From Marinobacter daqiaonensis (lineage in GTDB: Bacteria > Pseudomonadota > Gammaproteobacteria > Pseudomonadales > Oleiphilaceae), in the NCBI RefSeq assembly GCF_900115285.1, contig NZ_FOYW01000001.1:1833272-1897271 (forward strand): 64,000 bases of DNA, given 5' to 3'. Shown here piece after piece: positions 35,170-44,904 of the stretch. The notes beneath the pieces were generated by a model that was not told where the DNA came from, ran no database searches, and saw only the letters and a program-made list of their open reading frames with translations. The number at the start of each line of letters is the position of its first letter. Position 1 is the first letter of the stretch. A program made the translations under genes and the position numbers.

Positions 35170-36222
35170 TCAACCCCGGGAGAGCAGCTCCCGGAGATCG
35201 GACACTGCCGAATTGGCCCTGGCGAGGTAGGCGGCCATGGTCAGGGAATGGTTGGCCACCAGGCCAAAGCCACTGCCATTGAGGATGATGGGGCTCCACA
35301 TGGGAGCCTGGGATTCTTCCAGCTCGATGATGATCTGGCGGACACTGGCTTCGGCATTCTTGTCCGCCAGCACCTTGCGGAAGTCCACCTCGATGGCGCG
35401 GAAAATGTGGAGCAGTGCCCAGGACGTCCCCCTTGCCTCATAAAAGACATTGTCGATCTGCGTCCAGGGGGTTTTGACCTCTGAGCCACGCTCTGCCTCT
35501 GTCAGAGGATCCAGGTCCTGGATCCCCGCCAGTGCCTCGGTCACCTCCGGCTTGCCCACACTTTCGCTCAGGGTCCTGGACAGGCTTCCCAGACGGGTCT
35601 CAAGGTCCGCCAGCCAGCTGTTCAGGTTATCCGCCCTGGCATAAAAGTGAGCCTCCGGCTGCTCCGGATTGGAAAGGCGCCTGAGGTAGCTTTGCAGCGC
35701 CTTGATGCCGCGGCGGTATTCACCCTCGGTGGAGGGCAGCGCCCAGCTGTCACTGTTGAAATGGAACTGGGGCTCGGCGACGGTGAGATCCGGATCCTCC
35801 GCGGACTGACTCTGGGAACGGCTGATGTTCTGCCTGAGTGAGCGCGAGAAATCCCGCAGCTGAACCAGCACGCCATACTCCCAGGAGGGCATGTTATCCA
35901 TCCACAGCCCGGGCGGAAACACGTCGTTGGTGATGTAGCCACCGGGCTTTTCAAGGAGGGTTTCCGCGATGCGTATCATGGTGGCGGTGGTGGCAAAGCC
36001 GGTTACCGGCTCGCGGCCCATTTCAGAAGCAACGCTGCGGGTATGCTCCCGGACGGAAAAGGTGTCCGGCTCGCTGCTCCATACTATGCCGAGAATAATA
36101 GTGACCAGCAGGTAGAGCACGACCAGGGCCAGCAGAATCTTGCCAACGGGACGCCCGTCCGGCGAAGAGGTCTGATAGCCCCCTTTATCACGGGAGAAAA
36201 CGGATTTCAGTCGGTTGAGCAT
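35170..36222 (-). CDS. DUF2333 family membrane protein
   Basis: A 350-residue protein of the DUF2333 family, found in Pseudomonas and relatives and without known function. It has a short cytoplasmic N-terminus, one membrane helix at about 27-48 (VGKILLALVVLYLLVTIILG) and a large periplasmic, mostly helical domain with GYITNDVFPPGLWMDNMPSW and YRRGIKALQSYLRRLSNPE. The ATG at 36222 is preferred because longer in-frame extensions would add unlike sequence. It ends at the bidirectional ppa terminator. Confidence 0.78.
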   Translation of the reverse strand: MLNRLKSVFSRDKGGYQTSSPDGRPVGKILLALVVLYLLVTIILGIVWSSEPDTFSVREHTRSVASEMGREPVTGFATTATMIRIAETLLEKPGGYITNDVFPPGLWMDNMPSWEYGVLVQLRDFSRSLRQNISRSQSQSAEDPDLTVAEPQFHFNSDSWALPSTEGEYRRGIKALQSYLRRLSNPEQPEAHFYARADNLNSWLADLETRLGSLSRTLSESVGKPEVTEALAGIQDLDPLTEAERGSEVKTPWTQIDNVFYEARGTSWALLHIFRAIEVDFRKVLADKNAEASVRQIIIELEESQAPMWSPIILNGSGFGLVANHSLTMAAYLARANSAVSDLRELLSRG

Positions 36223-36320
36223 AGTCGCCTGTCCTGTAGCCTGAGTAATCGGTAAAGCCCCGCTGCCCGGGACTGCAAAGATGAACCATTCGTCAGATGG
36301 ATGCAATGCCGGTGCCGGGC

Positions 36321-38318
36321 TCAGCCCGCTCCCGGTGGCGCCGGGCGACCCAGGTGGTAGCCAATTGCACCGTCCACACCGGCTGCCTTGAGGGTGCGCC
36401 ATTCCGCCTCGGTCTCCACTCCGGAGGCGAACACCCTGACGCCGCGGCCGCGGGCAATGGTGATCATGGATTCCAGATAAAACCGGTTCTCATCGTGACG
36501 GTCGATGCCATGCACAAAGCTTGAGTCGATACGAAGAGCCTGGATGGGCAGATTCTTCATATAACTGAAGGGCACGCCCCCCACCCCGAAGCGATCCACC
36601 ATCACCATGGCTCCACAACGTCTCAGGCGACGGATAAACACCTGGGCGTTGCGACGCCGATAGTGCACCACCTGCTCGGGCACCCCCACCCAGAGCCGTT
36701 CCACCAGCGGCCCGGCGGCTTCGAGCTTTTCCACCAGCGTGGCTGAAAATTCGGCATCGGCCACGGAAGATGCCCCCAGAGACAGTCCCAGCACCGCTCT
36801 CGGCTCAGTCTCCAGCCGCTCAAGGACCCGGCTGATCACCATCAGGTCGATCCGGGCCATTATTCCATAGCGCTCGGCAATGGGGACGAATACGTTGCCA
36901 CGGATCCATTCGCCATCAACCAGAACCCGGGAGAACACCTGCTGGAAAACAGGCAGCTCGTCGCTCGCGGCAACCAGAGGCTGCTGCCAGAGCCATAACT
37001 GCTCACGCTCCAGGGCCCGCTCGAGGAGGACCCGCCACTGCTCCGCGCCATGGTGCACCTCAAGGTCGGTATCGGCGAGCTCGCAGCCACTGATGCCGCT
37101 GGTCTGGGCCCGACGCAGCGCAACATCTGCCGACTCGAAAAGGCTCTTCACGGAAACCCTCTCGCTGGTGCCGGCAACCCCGGCATGAACCGTAAGCGCC
37201 AACCCATCCGGATCAGCCTCACCGATAAACTCGATGCACACGGTCTGCAACTTCTCCACCAGGTCCCGGGCCCATAGCAGCGCGTCCGCCGGCGCTCCTC
37301 CGGGAATGAACACGGCGAACTCCGCCCCGGCGCGCCGACCGGCGAAACTGCCGGCATGCTCATGTAGAAATTCCCGGATCTCCGTCGCTGCGCGAATCAG
37401 TAACTGATCTGCCTCCGGCCGACCGAGGCGCTTATTGAAGTCCGCAAAGCCGGTAATCTGTACCAGCACCAGCGCACCGGGCTTGCGCTCCTCCTCGGAG
37501 ACGGTTTCCACCGCCAGCCGCTGCTCGAACGCATTGCGGCTGGCCAGACCGGTGAGGGAGTCCTCGTTATTGATTCGACGCAAATGGCTTATCAGGGCTG
37601 CCTGGCCCGCAAACAGCTGCTCCAGGTCCTCGGTCATCTGGTTCATGGCCTGAGTCACGTGGTTCAGCTCACGGGTGGAGCGCACCTTGGTGCGCAACCG
37701 GAAATCCCGGCGACCAATGGCCTTGGCCTGCCGTTCCAGCGTCCTCAACGGCAACAGCAGTCGTCCCAACAATACATAGAGAAGTACAAGTGCCAGCGAC
37801 CCTACAACCACCGCCGCCAGGGCGAGCGACAGGCTTACCCGCCACAGGTCGCGATAGGCGTTACCCGGGTGACCCCGGACCCGGATCTGGCCCAGCCAGC
37901 GCCAGCCTTGAAGAACGTCAGCAGTGCCAACGGGCCGGGGCAGGTCCGCCAGTTCCATGAACCAGCCCGGTACACCGAGGTCGTCCAGGGAGCGGGAACG
38001 ACCGACAATCTGTCGGTTTTCATGGTCCACGAAAGCCACCGACAGATAATCACCGCTGTCGAACACGGAGTCGATCAGGCGACCAACGGCGACCACATCA
38101 CTGGCATCGATGGCGTTTGAGACTGACAGCCCTATCGCGGTTGCCGCGTCCCGGGTACGTCCTTCCAGCTCCTCCGCCATGTAGCTGCGGAACCGGTCAA
38201 AACTGACAGCCATGCTGATGGTGATCAGTAACAGTACCAGCCCACCGGTAAACAGCATCAACAGCGTGCGGAGGGTTATGGCGGAAGATCTGTGCTGTTC
38301 TGGCCTTTCCTGTTGCAT
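36321..38318 (-). CDS. LapD-like c-di-GMP receptor with degenerate GGDEF and EAL domains
   Basis: A 665-residue inner-membrane signalling protein: helix 1 (about 19-39), a periplasmic LapD/MoxY-type domain (40-160, with ARDAATAIGLS-like and SVFDSGDYLSVAFVD features), helix 2 (161-185), HAMP (186-240), GGDEF-like domain (255-410) and EAL-like domain (425-660). The cyclase motif is RAGAEF (329-334), the EAL signature is absent (VFQQVFSRV), DDFGTG is replaced by DRFGVGG and AEGVET by ASGVET. Catalysis in either domain is unlikely, as in the c-di-GMP receptor LapD. No lapG is in the window, so the partner is unknown. Confidence 0.75.
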   Translation of the reverse strand: MQQERPEQHRSSAITLRTLLMLFTGGLVLLLITISMAVSFDRFRSYMAEELEGRTRDAATAIGLSVSNAIDASDVVAVGRLIDSVFDSGDYLSVAFVDHENRQIVGRSRSLDDLGVPGWFMELADLPRPVGTADVLQGWRWLGQIRVRGHPGNAYRDLWRVSLSLALAAVVVGSLALVLLYVLLGRLLLPLRTLERQAKAIGRRDFRLRTKVRSTRELNHVTQAMNQMTEDLEQLFAGQAALISHLRRINNEDSLTGLASRNAFEQRLAVETVSEEERKPGALVLVQITGFADFNKRLGRPEADQLLIRAATEIREFLHEHAGSFAGRRAGAEFAVFIPGGAPADALLWARDLVEKLQTVCIEFIGEADPDGLALTVHAGVAGTSERVSVKSLFESADVALRRAQTSGISGCELADTDLEVHHGAEQWRVLLERALEREQLWLWQQPLVAASDELPVFQQVFSRVLVDGEWIRGNVFVPIAERYGIMARIDLMVISRVLERLETEPRAVLGLSLGASSVADAEFSATLVEKLEAAGPLVERLWVGVPEQVVHYRRRNAQVFIRRLRRCGAMVMVDRFGVGGVPFSYMKNLPIQALRIDSSFVHGIDRHDENRFYLESMITIARGRGVRVFASGVETEAEWRTLKAAGVDGAIGYHLGRPAPPGAG

Positions 38319-38519
38319 CCGTGCCGCACCTGACTCGAAAGGGTTTCAGCGCTAGTGTCCCGCATGGGCGATTCGCCGGCCAAAGACCGTACCCACGTCT
38401 CAGGTTCACAAAGATTTACAGTTCGCTGCCTGCGTCTTCAGTTACAAACACTATAGACTGCAGAAACAAAGACATCCTGCATTCCCCAAAAAAACAGACA
38501 GGACATTTTCGGTAACCCC

Positions 38520-40133
38520 ATGACTGACGAGTCTCAAAAAGAAAAACTCCGCCAGCATTTTGCACGCCGCGTTACCAACCAGGCCCGGGTAGTACTGGAC
38601 ACCTGGCAGAAAATCCACGGCGATCCGTCAGCGGCCGCTTCTTTCAGGGGTGACCTTTACGGCGCCGCGGACAAGCTGGCGCGCTATGCCAGCCGGTTCG
38701 AAATGGTTGCCTACGTCGACGCCGGCAAGGCAATTACCGACGCCACCGGACACTGGCCGGAAGGCGAAGTGCCGGATTCCGGCGCCCTCCAGGCCCTTAG
38801 GGAGGCGGTGGCGGCGCTCGAGCAGAGCACCCAGCGGCGCTCGGATCGGAAGAGCAGCGAACCGCCACGGGTCTATCGCAAAACACCCGTATATGTTGCC
38901 CTGAGCAGCCACGAACTGGCCAATCGGCTGATCCGGCAACTGGAGTTCTTCGGCTTCCGGGCTGAGGCTTTCGACACCCCGGAAGAGCTGGCCAGCGCCT
39001 GTGCCCTCCACAAGCCGGAGACGATTCTGATGGACATCGCCTTTGGCGGTGAACCTGACAGCGGTCTCACCACGGTGGAAATGCTCCAGCAACGCCATGA
39101 CACGCCGATTCCCATCATTTTCGTCAGTGATGAGGACGGCACCATCGAAACACGACTGCGGGCATCCCGCTGCGGCGGCGAGGAGTTCTTCTATCCGGCA
39201 GTGGATCCGGGTCAACTGATCGAAAAGATCGAGACCTATACCCACAACAATGCCGTCGAGCCCTACCGGGTCCTTGTGCTGGACGACTCCCGGGCCCAGG
39301 CGAAGTTCATGGAAACGGTGCTCAGGAAAGCGGGCATGAAGGCCCACATCATCACCGATCCCATGCAGATCATCGTGGCCCTGGAGGAATTCAATCCGGA
39401 AATCATCATCCTCGACATGTACATGCCCGGCTGCACGGGGATGGAGATCGCCCGGGTGATCCGCCAGCAGGACCGCTTCCACAGCGTGCCCATCATCTAC
39501 CTGTCAGCCGAGGACGATGTCCAGAAACAGCTCCACGCAATGAGCCTGGGGGGCGATGACTTCCTCACCAAACCCATCGATCCGAAACACCTGATCGCCA
39601 CGATCCACAACCGGGGCCGTCGGGCCCGGTCACTGCTGGCGCTGATGATCCGCGACAGCCTGACCGGACTGTTCAATCACACCCATACCCTGTATCTCCT
39701 GGAGCAGGAGATCGTGAAGGCGGAACAGAAGGGGCAGTCCCTCTGCTTTGCCATGATTGATGTGGACTATTTCAAGAAAGTGAACGACACCTTCGGACAC
39801 CCCATCGGGGACCGCATCCTGCGCGCGCTGTCCATGTTCCTGAAACAGCGCCTGCGCAAAACCGACCATATTGGTCGCTATGGTGGCGAGGAATTCGCCG
39901 TCATCATGCCGGACACCCGGGAGAGCGACGCCCGGGTGGTTCTTAACGACATCCGCGAAAAATTCGCCGAACTCACCCAGAACGCAGGCGACCGCGACTT
40001 CCATGTCACCTTCAGTTGCGGTGTGGCCGGATGGCGTGGCGAGACGGCCTCGGTTCTCTGTGAGAGGGCGGACCGGGCACTCTACCGGGCGAAGGCGTCG
40101 GGCCGGAACTGCGTACTTGGGGCGGCCGACTGA
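38520..40133 (+). CDS. Diguanylate cyclase response regulator (REC-REC-GGDEF)
   Basis: A 537-residue soluble regulator. Residues 1-105 are a helical Hpt-like bundle in which the usual histidine appears to be replaced (ADKLARYAS, Asp51). REC1 (about 122-235) has Asp172 but no conserved Lys. REC2 (248-365) is canonical: Asp255/Asp256, phospho-acceptor Asp299 and Lys351. The GGDEF domain has an intact GGEEF (455-459) and an inhibitory RxxD site (446-449), so it should make c-di-GMP under product inhibition. It is divergent from the LapD-like gene, 201 bases apart. Confidence 0.88.
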   Translation: MTDESQKEKLRQHFARRVTNQARVVLDTWQKIHGDPSAAASFRGDLYGAADKLARYASRFEMVAYVDAGKAITDATGHWPEGEVPDSGALQALREAVAALEQSTQRRSDRKSSEPPRVYRKTPVYVALSSHELANRLIRQLEFFGFRAEAFDTPEELASACALHKPETILMDIAFGGEPDSGLTTVEMLQQRHDTPIPIIFVSDEDGTIETRLRASRCGGEEFFYPAVDPGQLIEKIETYTHNNAVEPYRVLVLDDSRAQAKFMETVLRKAGMKAHIITDPMQIIVALEEFNPEIIILDMYMPGCTGMEIARVIRQQDRFHSVPIIYLSAEDDVQKQLHAMSLGGDDFLTKPIDPKHLIATIHNRGRRARSLLALMIRDSLTGLFNHTHTLYLLEQEIVKAEQKGQSLCFAMIDVDYFKKVNDTFGHPIGDRILRALSMFLKQRLRKTDHIGRYGGEEFAVIMPDTRESDARVVLNDIREKFAELTQNAGDRDFHVTFSCGVAGWRGETASVLCERADRALYRAKASGRNCVLGAAD

Positions 40134-40256
40134 GTTCCGTAGCCGCAAGGAACCCGCGATTCGGGCTTCTTCCGGTTTCTCTGCATGAAACCATAGTCTT
40201 ATGGACGGAACTCCGCCAAAACGCCAGAATAACGCTGGCCTGGCGCAATCCTGTCT

Positions 40257-40274
40257 TTGAAACTCCGGAATTCA
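40257..40274. promoter_or_regulatory. Operator-like site 1 before aroQ-accBC
   Basis: TTGAAACTCCGGAATTCA, a near-palindrome with central CTCCGGA. It is identical in 16 of 18 bases to a second copy 40 bases downstream (start to start). No known regulator is assigned. Confidence 0.55.
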
Positions 40275-40296
40275 TACGGTCGTTTGTCAAAAAGTG

Positions 40297-40314
40297 TTGA
40301 ACCTCCGGAGTTCA
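40297..40314. promoter_or_regulatory. Operator-like site 2 overlapping a possible promoter
   Basis: TTGAACCTCCGGAGTTCA, a near-perfect palindrome. Its first six bases could also be a -35 box (TTGAAC), with CATCAT (40320-40325) 17 bases downstream as -10. A protein bound here would block RNA polymerase. Together with site 1 it probably controls aroQ-accB-accC. Confidence 0.58.
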
Positions 40315-40382
40315 AGACGCATCATGGGCGAAAAATCTGCCAAAATTCGGCATTTTCTGAAATTCAGCAAGGCTTGACTCTC

Positions 40383-40826
40383 ATGGCCACCATCCTCGTT
40401 CTCCATGGCCCAAACCTGAACATGCTCGGTGTCCGCGAGCCCGAGGTCTATGGTCACGAAACCCTTCAGGATATCGACGAACGCCTGCATGCCGCCGCGT
40501 CAGAACAGGGCCATCACCTGCTCCACCTCCAGTCAAATGCGGAGTACGAGCTGATCGATCGTCTCCATGAAGCCCGCGCGGAAGGCATCGACTATCTTAT
40601 TATAAACCCGGCGGCCTTCACTCATACCTCCGTAGCCCTGAGAGACGCCGTGCTGGCCTCTGGAATACCGTTTATCGAGGTGCACCTGTCAAACGTGCAC
40701 GGGCGGGAGCCATTCCGCCACCATTCGTATTTTTCCGATATTGCCGACGGCGTTATCTGCGGCCTTGGCAGTCAGGGCTACGACCTGGCACTCCAGGCAG
40801 CCCTGCGACGTATCAAATCCAACTGA
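40383..40826 (+). CDS. aroQ: 3-dehydroquinate dehydratase, type II
   Basis: AroQ dehydrates 3-dehydroquinate in the shikimate pathway. The 147-residue protein shows the family start [21 protein letters not shown] with the catalytic Tyr, [31 protein letters not shown] and the active-site His in [23 protein letters not shown] 40383 matches the usual start; in-frame codons upstream pass through the operator sites. It is followed by accB after 25 bases, a gene order common in Pseudomonas relatives. Confidence 0.96.
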   Translation: MATILVLHGPNLNMLGVREPEVYGHETLQDIDERLHAAASEQGHHLLHLQSNAEYELIDRLHEARAEGIDYLIINPAAFTHTSVALRDAVLASGIPFIEVHLSNVHGREPFRHHSYFSDIADGVICGLGSQGYDLALQAALRRIKSN

Positions 40827-40851
40827 CACCAGTAACGGGACGTTAAACACC

Positions 40852-41310
40852 ATGGATATTCGAAAAATCAAGAAACTGATCGAACTGCTTGAAGAATCCG
40901 ACGTGGAAGAGCTGGAGATCCAGGAAGGCGACGACTCTGTTCGTATCTCGCGCCGCCGCGAACAGGCTCCTGCCATGCAGTATGCGCCCCAGTACGCGCC
41001 TCAGCCTCAGCAGGTCTCAGCTCCCGCATCCTCATCAGCTCCAGGCGAAGCGCCTTCGGAGCCGGCGGCTCCCAAGGGGCACGCGGTCAAATCGCCGATG
41101 GTCGGCACCTTCTATCGCTCGCCATCCCCCAGCGCGCCCTCGTTCGTGGAAGTGGGTCAATCGGTCAAGGCCGGTGACGTCATCTGTATCGTCGAGGCCA
41201 TGAAGATGATGAACCAGATAGAGGCCGACAAGAGCGGCACCATTACCGATATCCTGGTGGAGAACGGTCAGCCGGTCGAGTTCGACCAGCCTCTGTTTAT
41301 CATTTCCTGA
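40852..41310 (+). CDS. accB: Biotin carboxyl carrier protein of acetyl-CoA carboxylase
   Basis: AccB carries biotin between the carboxylase and transferase of acetyl-CoA carboxylase, the first step of fatty acid synthesis. The 152-residue protein has the N-terminal [20 protein letters not shown] helix, a Pro/Ala/Gln linker (about 39-74), and the biotinyl domain with the thumb-containing segment [15 protein letters not shown] and the biotin lysine in VEAMKMMN (Lys118). It lies between aroQ and accC in one operon. Confidence 0.97.
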   Translation: MDIRKIKKLIELLEESDVEELEIQEGDDSVRISRRREQAPAMQYAPQYAPQPQQVSAPASSSAPGEAPSEPAAPKGHAVKSPMVGTFYRSPSPSAPSFVEVGQSVKAGDVICIVEAMKMMNQIEADKSGTITDILVENGQPVEFDQPLFIIS

Positions 41311-41330
41311 GCAACGGGTGACATAACATC

Positions 41331-42677
41331 ATGGCCATGATCGAGAAAGTACTCATCGCCAACCGCGGCGAAATCGCCTTGCGGGTACTCCGGGCCTGCA
41401 AGGAGCTGGGCATCCGTACCGTTGCCGTCCATTCCCAGGTGGACCGGGACCTTATGCATGTGCGGCTGGCGGACGAATCCGTCTGCATTGGCCCCAACGC
41501 CGCCACGGACAGCTACCTGAACATCCCGGCAATCGTCAGCGCCGCGGAAGTGACCGACAGCGTTGGCATCCACCCCGGCTATGGTTTCCTGGCAGAAAAC
41601 GCCGACTTCGCCGAGCAGGTGGAAAAGAGCGGCTTCACCTTCATCGGACCGCGGGCCGAGACCATCCGCCTGATGGGCAACAAGGTATCCGCCATTGAAG
41701 CAATGGTTCGGGCCGGCGTTCCCACTGTACCCGGCTCCGACGGACCCATCGATAACGACGACGAGCGCACCCTGCGCATCGCCCGGAAAATTGGTTATCC
41801 GGTCATCATCAAGGCGGCTTCAGGCGGCGGCGGTCGGGGCATGCAGGTGGTCCATACCGAGGCTGCCCTGCTCAAGGCCATCCAGGTAACCCAGACCGAA
41901 GCCAAGAACGCTTTCGGCGATGCCACGGTCTATCTCGAGAAGTATCTGGAGCGGCCCCGCCACGTCGAGGTCCAGGTGCTGGCGGACACCCACGGCAACG
42001 TGATCCACCTTGGCGATCGCGACTGCTCGATGCAGCGCCGCCACCAGAAAGTCCTGGAAGAGGCCCCGGCGCCGAACATCGACCCGGAAGCCCGGGAGAA
42101 GACCCTGAAAGCCTGTGTCGACGCCTGCAAGGAGATCGGCTACGTGGGCGCGGGGACCTTCGAGTTCCTGTACCAGGATGGGGGGTTCTATTTCATCGAG
42201 ATGAACACCCGGGTTCAGGTGGAACACCCGGTATCGGAAATGGTCACCGGCGTGGACATCGTCCGTGAGCAGCTCCGCATTGCCAGTGGCCTGCCCCTGC
42301 AGTACACCCAGGACGAGATCCGCATCTCCGGCCACGCCCTGGAGTGCCGTATCAACGCCGAGGACCCGAAGACTTTTGTGCCCAGTCCCGGCAAGGTCAA
42401 ACACTTCCACGCCCCCGGTGGCAACGGCATCCGGGTGGACTCTCACCTTTACAGCGGATATACGGTACCACCCTACTATGACTCACTGGTGGCCAAACTG
42501 ATCACCTGGGGGGATGACCGGGAGATCGCCCGCCGCCGCATGAAAAATGCCCTGGACGAGCTGGTGGTGGAGGGCATCAAGACCAATCAGCCCCTGCATC
42601 GTAAACTGGTGAGGGATGGCGGTTTCAAGAGCGTGGATTTCACCATCCACTACCTCGAAAAGCTGATACGGGACTGA
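41331..42677 (+). CDS. accC: Biotin carboxylase subunit of acetyl-CoA carboxylase
   Basis: AccC carboxylates biotin on AccB using ATP and bicarbonate. The 448-residue protein has [20 protein letters not shown] at the N-terminus, the glycine-rich ATP loop [14 protein letters not shown], and the active-site block [20 protein letters not shown]; length equals E. coli AccC (449). The start may also be the second ATG at 41337. It begins 20 bases after accB and is followed one base later by prmA. Confidence 0.97.
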   Translation: MAMIEKVLIANRGEIALRVLRACKELGIRTVAVHSQVDRDLMHVRLADESVCIGPNAATDSYLNIPAIVSAAEVTDSVGIHPGYGFLAENADFAEQVEKSGFTFIGPRAETIRLMGNKVSAIEAMVRAGVPTVPGSDGPIDNDDERTLRIARKIGYPVIIKAASGGGGRGMQVVHTEAALLKAIQVTQTEAKNAFGDATVYLEKYLERPRHVEVQVLADTHGNVIHLGDRDCSMQRRHQKVLEEAPAPNIDPEAREKTLKACVDACKEIGYVGAGTFEFLYQDGGFYFIEMNTRVQVEHPVSEMVTGVDIVREQLRIASGLPLQYTQDEIRISGHALECRINAEDPKTFVPSPGKVKHFHAPGGNGIRVDSHLYSGYTVPPYYDSLVAKLITWGDDREIARRRMKNALDELVVEGIKTNQPLHRKLVRDGGFKSVDFTIHYLEKLIRD

Positions 42678-42678
42678 T

Positions 42679-43575
42679 ATGCCCTGGATCCAACTGCAGG
42701 TTCCGGCTGATCCGGAAAACGCCGATCAGCTGGAGGATCTTTTCATGGAGATGGGCGCCGACGCCGTCTCCATGGAAGATGCCGCCGACCAGCCCATCTT
42801 CGAACCGGACCCGGGCACCACCCCCCTGTGGAGCGACACCCGGGTGATTGCCCTGTTCGATGCCAGTCGGGACATTGATCAGCTCTGTGCTGAAATACGC
42901 GATGCCTGGCACCGGCAGACCCAGCAGGACCTGCCCGAAATCGACGTCACCCTGGTGGAAGACAAGGACTGGGAGCGGGCCTGGATGGACGACTTCAAGC
43001 CCCTCAGGTTTGGAGAGAGGCTCTGGATCGTGCCAAGCTGGCACAGCGCGCCCGACCCAGCGGCGGCCAACCTGATGCTGGACCCGGGTCTCGCTTTCGG
43101 CACGGGCACCCACCCCACCACCGCCCTTTGCCTGGAATGGCTGGACGGTCAGCATTTGCAGGGTCAGCAGATCATCGACTACGGTTGCGGCTCCGGCATC
43201 CTCGCCCTGGCGGGCCTGTTGTTGGGAGCCGATCATGCCATTGGCGTGGACACCGACCCCCAGGCCCTTGAGGCCAGTCGCGAAAACGCCCGCCGCAACC
43301 AGGTGGACGACAGCAGGCTGGACCTCTACCTGCCAGCCCGGGAGCCCGACACCCGGGCGGACACGCTGCTGGCCAATATTCTCGCCGGGCCCCTGATCGA
43401 GCTCGCCCCGACCCTGGCACGCAAGGTTCGGCCCGGGGGCAACCTCGTCCTTTCGGGCATACTCGCGCAGCAGGCCCGGAGTGTAATGGCCGCCTACGAG
43501 CCCTGGTTCATCATGGACGAGCCGGTCCAGCGCGAAGAATGGATACGCCTCACAGGACGCCGCATTGACGGGTGA
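42679..43575 (+). CDS. prmA: Ribosomal protein L11 methyltransferase
   Basis: PrmA methylates several lysines and the N-terminus of ribosomal protein L11. The 298-residue protein has an N-terminal substrate-recognition domain (MPWIQLQVPADPENADQLED), the linker motif LDPGLAFGTGTHPTTALCLE, SAM motif I DYGCGSGILALAGLLLGA and motif IV LLANILAGPLIELAP. It directly follows accC, as in many gammaproteobacteria, and has the E. coli length (293) within a few residues. Confidence 0.95.
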   Translation: MPWIQLQVPADPENADQLEDLFMEMGADAVSMEDAADQPIFEPDPGTTPLWSDTRVIALFDASRDIDQLCAEIRDAWHRQTQQDLPEIDVTLVEDKDWERAWMDDFKPLRFGERLWIVPSWHSAPDPAAANLMLDPGLAFGTGTHPTTALCLEWLDGQHLQGQQIIDYGCGSGILALAGLLLGADHAIGVDTDPQALEASRENARRNQVDDSRLDLYLPAREPDTRADTLLANILAGPLIELAPTLARKVRPGGNLVLSGILAQQARSVMAAYEPWFIMDEPVQREEWIRLTGRRIDG

Positions 43576-43632
43576 CGAAGCATTGCACTGTCGCTAAACT
43601 GCCGAGAGTCTGAGACCTTACAGGAACGAAGG

Positions 43633-44904
43633 ATGGCCGATACCCCCAGTCTGTTGACCCGCTGCCCACACTGTGACACCCGTTTCCGGGTCACGGAAGA
43701 GCAGCTGAGCGTCGCCAAGGGCAAGGTGCGCTGCGGACACTGCATGGAGGTATTCGACGCCCGGGCCAATGCTGACGCCAGCGATGAAGCCCACCCCTCG
43801 CCCGCGGCAAAGACGGCAGAAAAGCCCCCTGAGCCTGTTGAGAGCGATTCCTACGAGAGCTTCAGCGCCACCGAAGCGGAAGATGAACTGATCTTCCAGG
43901 ACAACCCCGAGGAGGATGCCGCCGAAGGCCGCTACGCCGGCCAGGATCTTAATTTCTCGGACGACGAACTCAGCGACAGCTTCAGGGAGTCGCAGGAGTG
44001 GCCCTCGGGCCAGGATACGGTCGAAGAGGAAGGGCTGGGTGACGTCGACGAGAGCTGGGCTGAAGCCATGCTGGAGGAAGAGTCCACCAGAAAAGCCGAT
44101 ACCCCTCCGCCACAGCCGGCCAGCCCCGCGCCAGCGCGCCCTTCCCCTGGGCGGGAACCGGAAAGGCCCCGGTCCAGAGCGAAACCGGAAGATGCCCGAC
44201 GGCAGGAGCCACGCAGCCAGGCATCAGAACCGGAGTTTCCGCCGGATCCGCCCCTTGAACTGGGCGAATGGCCCTCCGAGCCCCTGCCACGGGACCGGAC
44301 CGGCGCCGCGGAGCCGCCACGGGACACTTCCGGGCAGCGGACTTTCCCCTCCCTGGACGACATTTCCCCCTATGAACAGCTTTCACGGGAACCGGTGTCC
44401 GTGGGGGCCAAAAAAGGCGGGAGCGCCCGTGGCTGGCTGTGGAGCCTGGTCGTTCTGGCCCTGCTGGCGGCCCTCGTCTCACAGGTCGCCTGGTTCCAGT
44501 TTGACAGACTGGCTGCGATTCCAGAGCTTCGGCCCTGGTATGAAAAGGCCTGTGAGTATGCCGGCTGCGAGCTTGAACCACTGGTGGCCCTGGACCGGAT
44601 TCAGAGCCGGAAACTGGTGGTGCGGACCGACCCGGAGAATCGGGATGCGTTGCTGGTGGACGCCGTGATCATCAATCAGGCCGAATTTGAACAGCCGTTC
44701 CCGTCCATCGCGCTCACGTTTTCCAACCTCAATGGCGACGTGGTGGCCCAGAGTGTTTTCCCACCGGAAGACTACCTGGCTGGCGAAGCTGCAGATCTGG
44801 ACGCGATGCCAACGGAGACGCCAGTGCGAATATCCATCGCCATCCGGGACCCGGGTCGTGACGCGGTCAACTACAATCTCCGTTTCGTTAACCGCCGTCA
44901 GTGA
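43633..44904 (+). CDS. Zinc-ribbon and DUF3426 membrane protein
   Basis: A 423-residue protein of unknown function. The N-terminus is an MJ0042-type zinc ribbon with CPHC (Cys11, Cys14) and CGHC (Cys34, Cys37). Residues 45-255 are a low-complexity acidic and Pro-rich linker. A single membrane helix lies at about 268-288, followed by the DUF3426 domain (about 300-423), which contains RKLVVRTDPENRDALLVDAV and ends RFVNRRQ. The zinc ribbon would be cytoplasmic and DUF3426 periplasmic. It sits between prmA and dusB, its usual place in Pseudomonas relatives. Confidence 0.83.
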   Translation: MADTPSLLTRCPHCDTRFRVTEEQLSVAKGKVRCGHCMEVFDARANADASDEAHPSPAAKTAEKPPEPVESDSYESFSATEAEDELIFQDNPEEDAAEGRYAGQDLNFSDDELSDSFRESQEWPSGQDTVEEEGLGDVDESWAEAMLEEESTRKADTPPPQPASPAPARPSPGREPERPRSRAKPEDARRQEPRSQASEPEFPPDPPLELGEWPSEPLPRDRTGAAEPPRDTSGQRTFPSLDDISPYEQLSREPVSVGAKKGGSARGWLWSLVVLALLAALVSQVAWFQFDRLAAIPELRPWYEKACEYAGCELEPLVALDRIQSRKLVVRTDPENRDALLVDAVIINQAEFEQPFPSIALTFSNLNGDVVAQSVFPPEDYLAGEAADLDAMPTETPVRISIAIRDPGRDAVNYNLRFVNRRQ

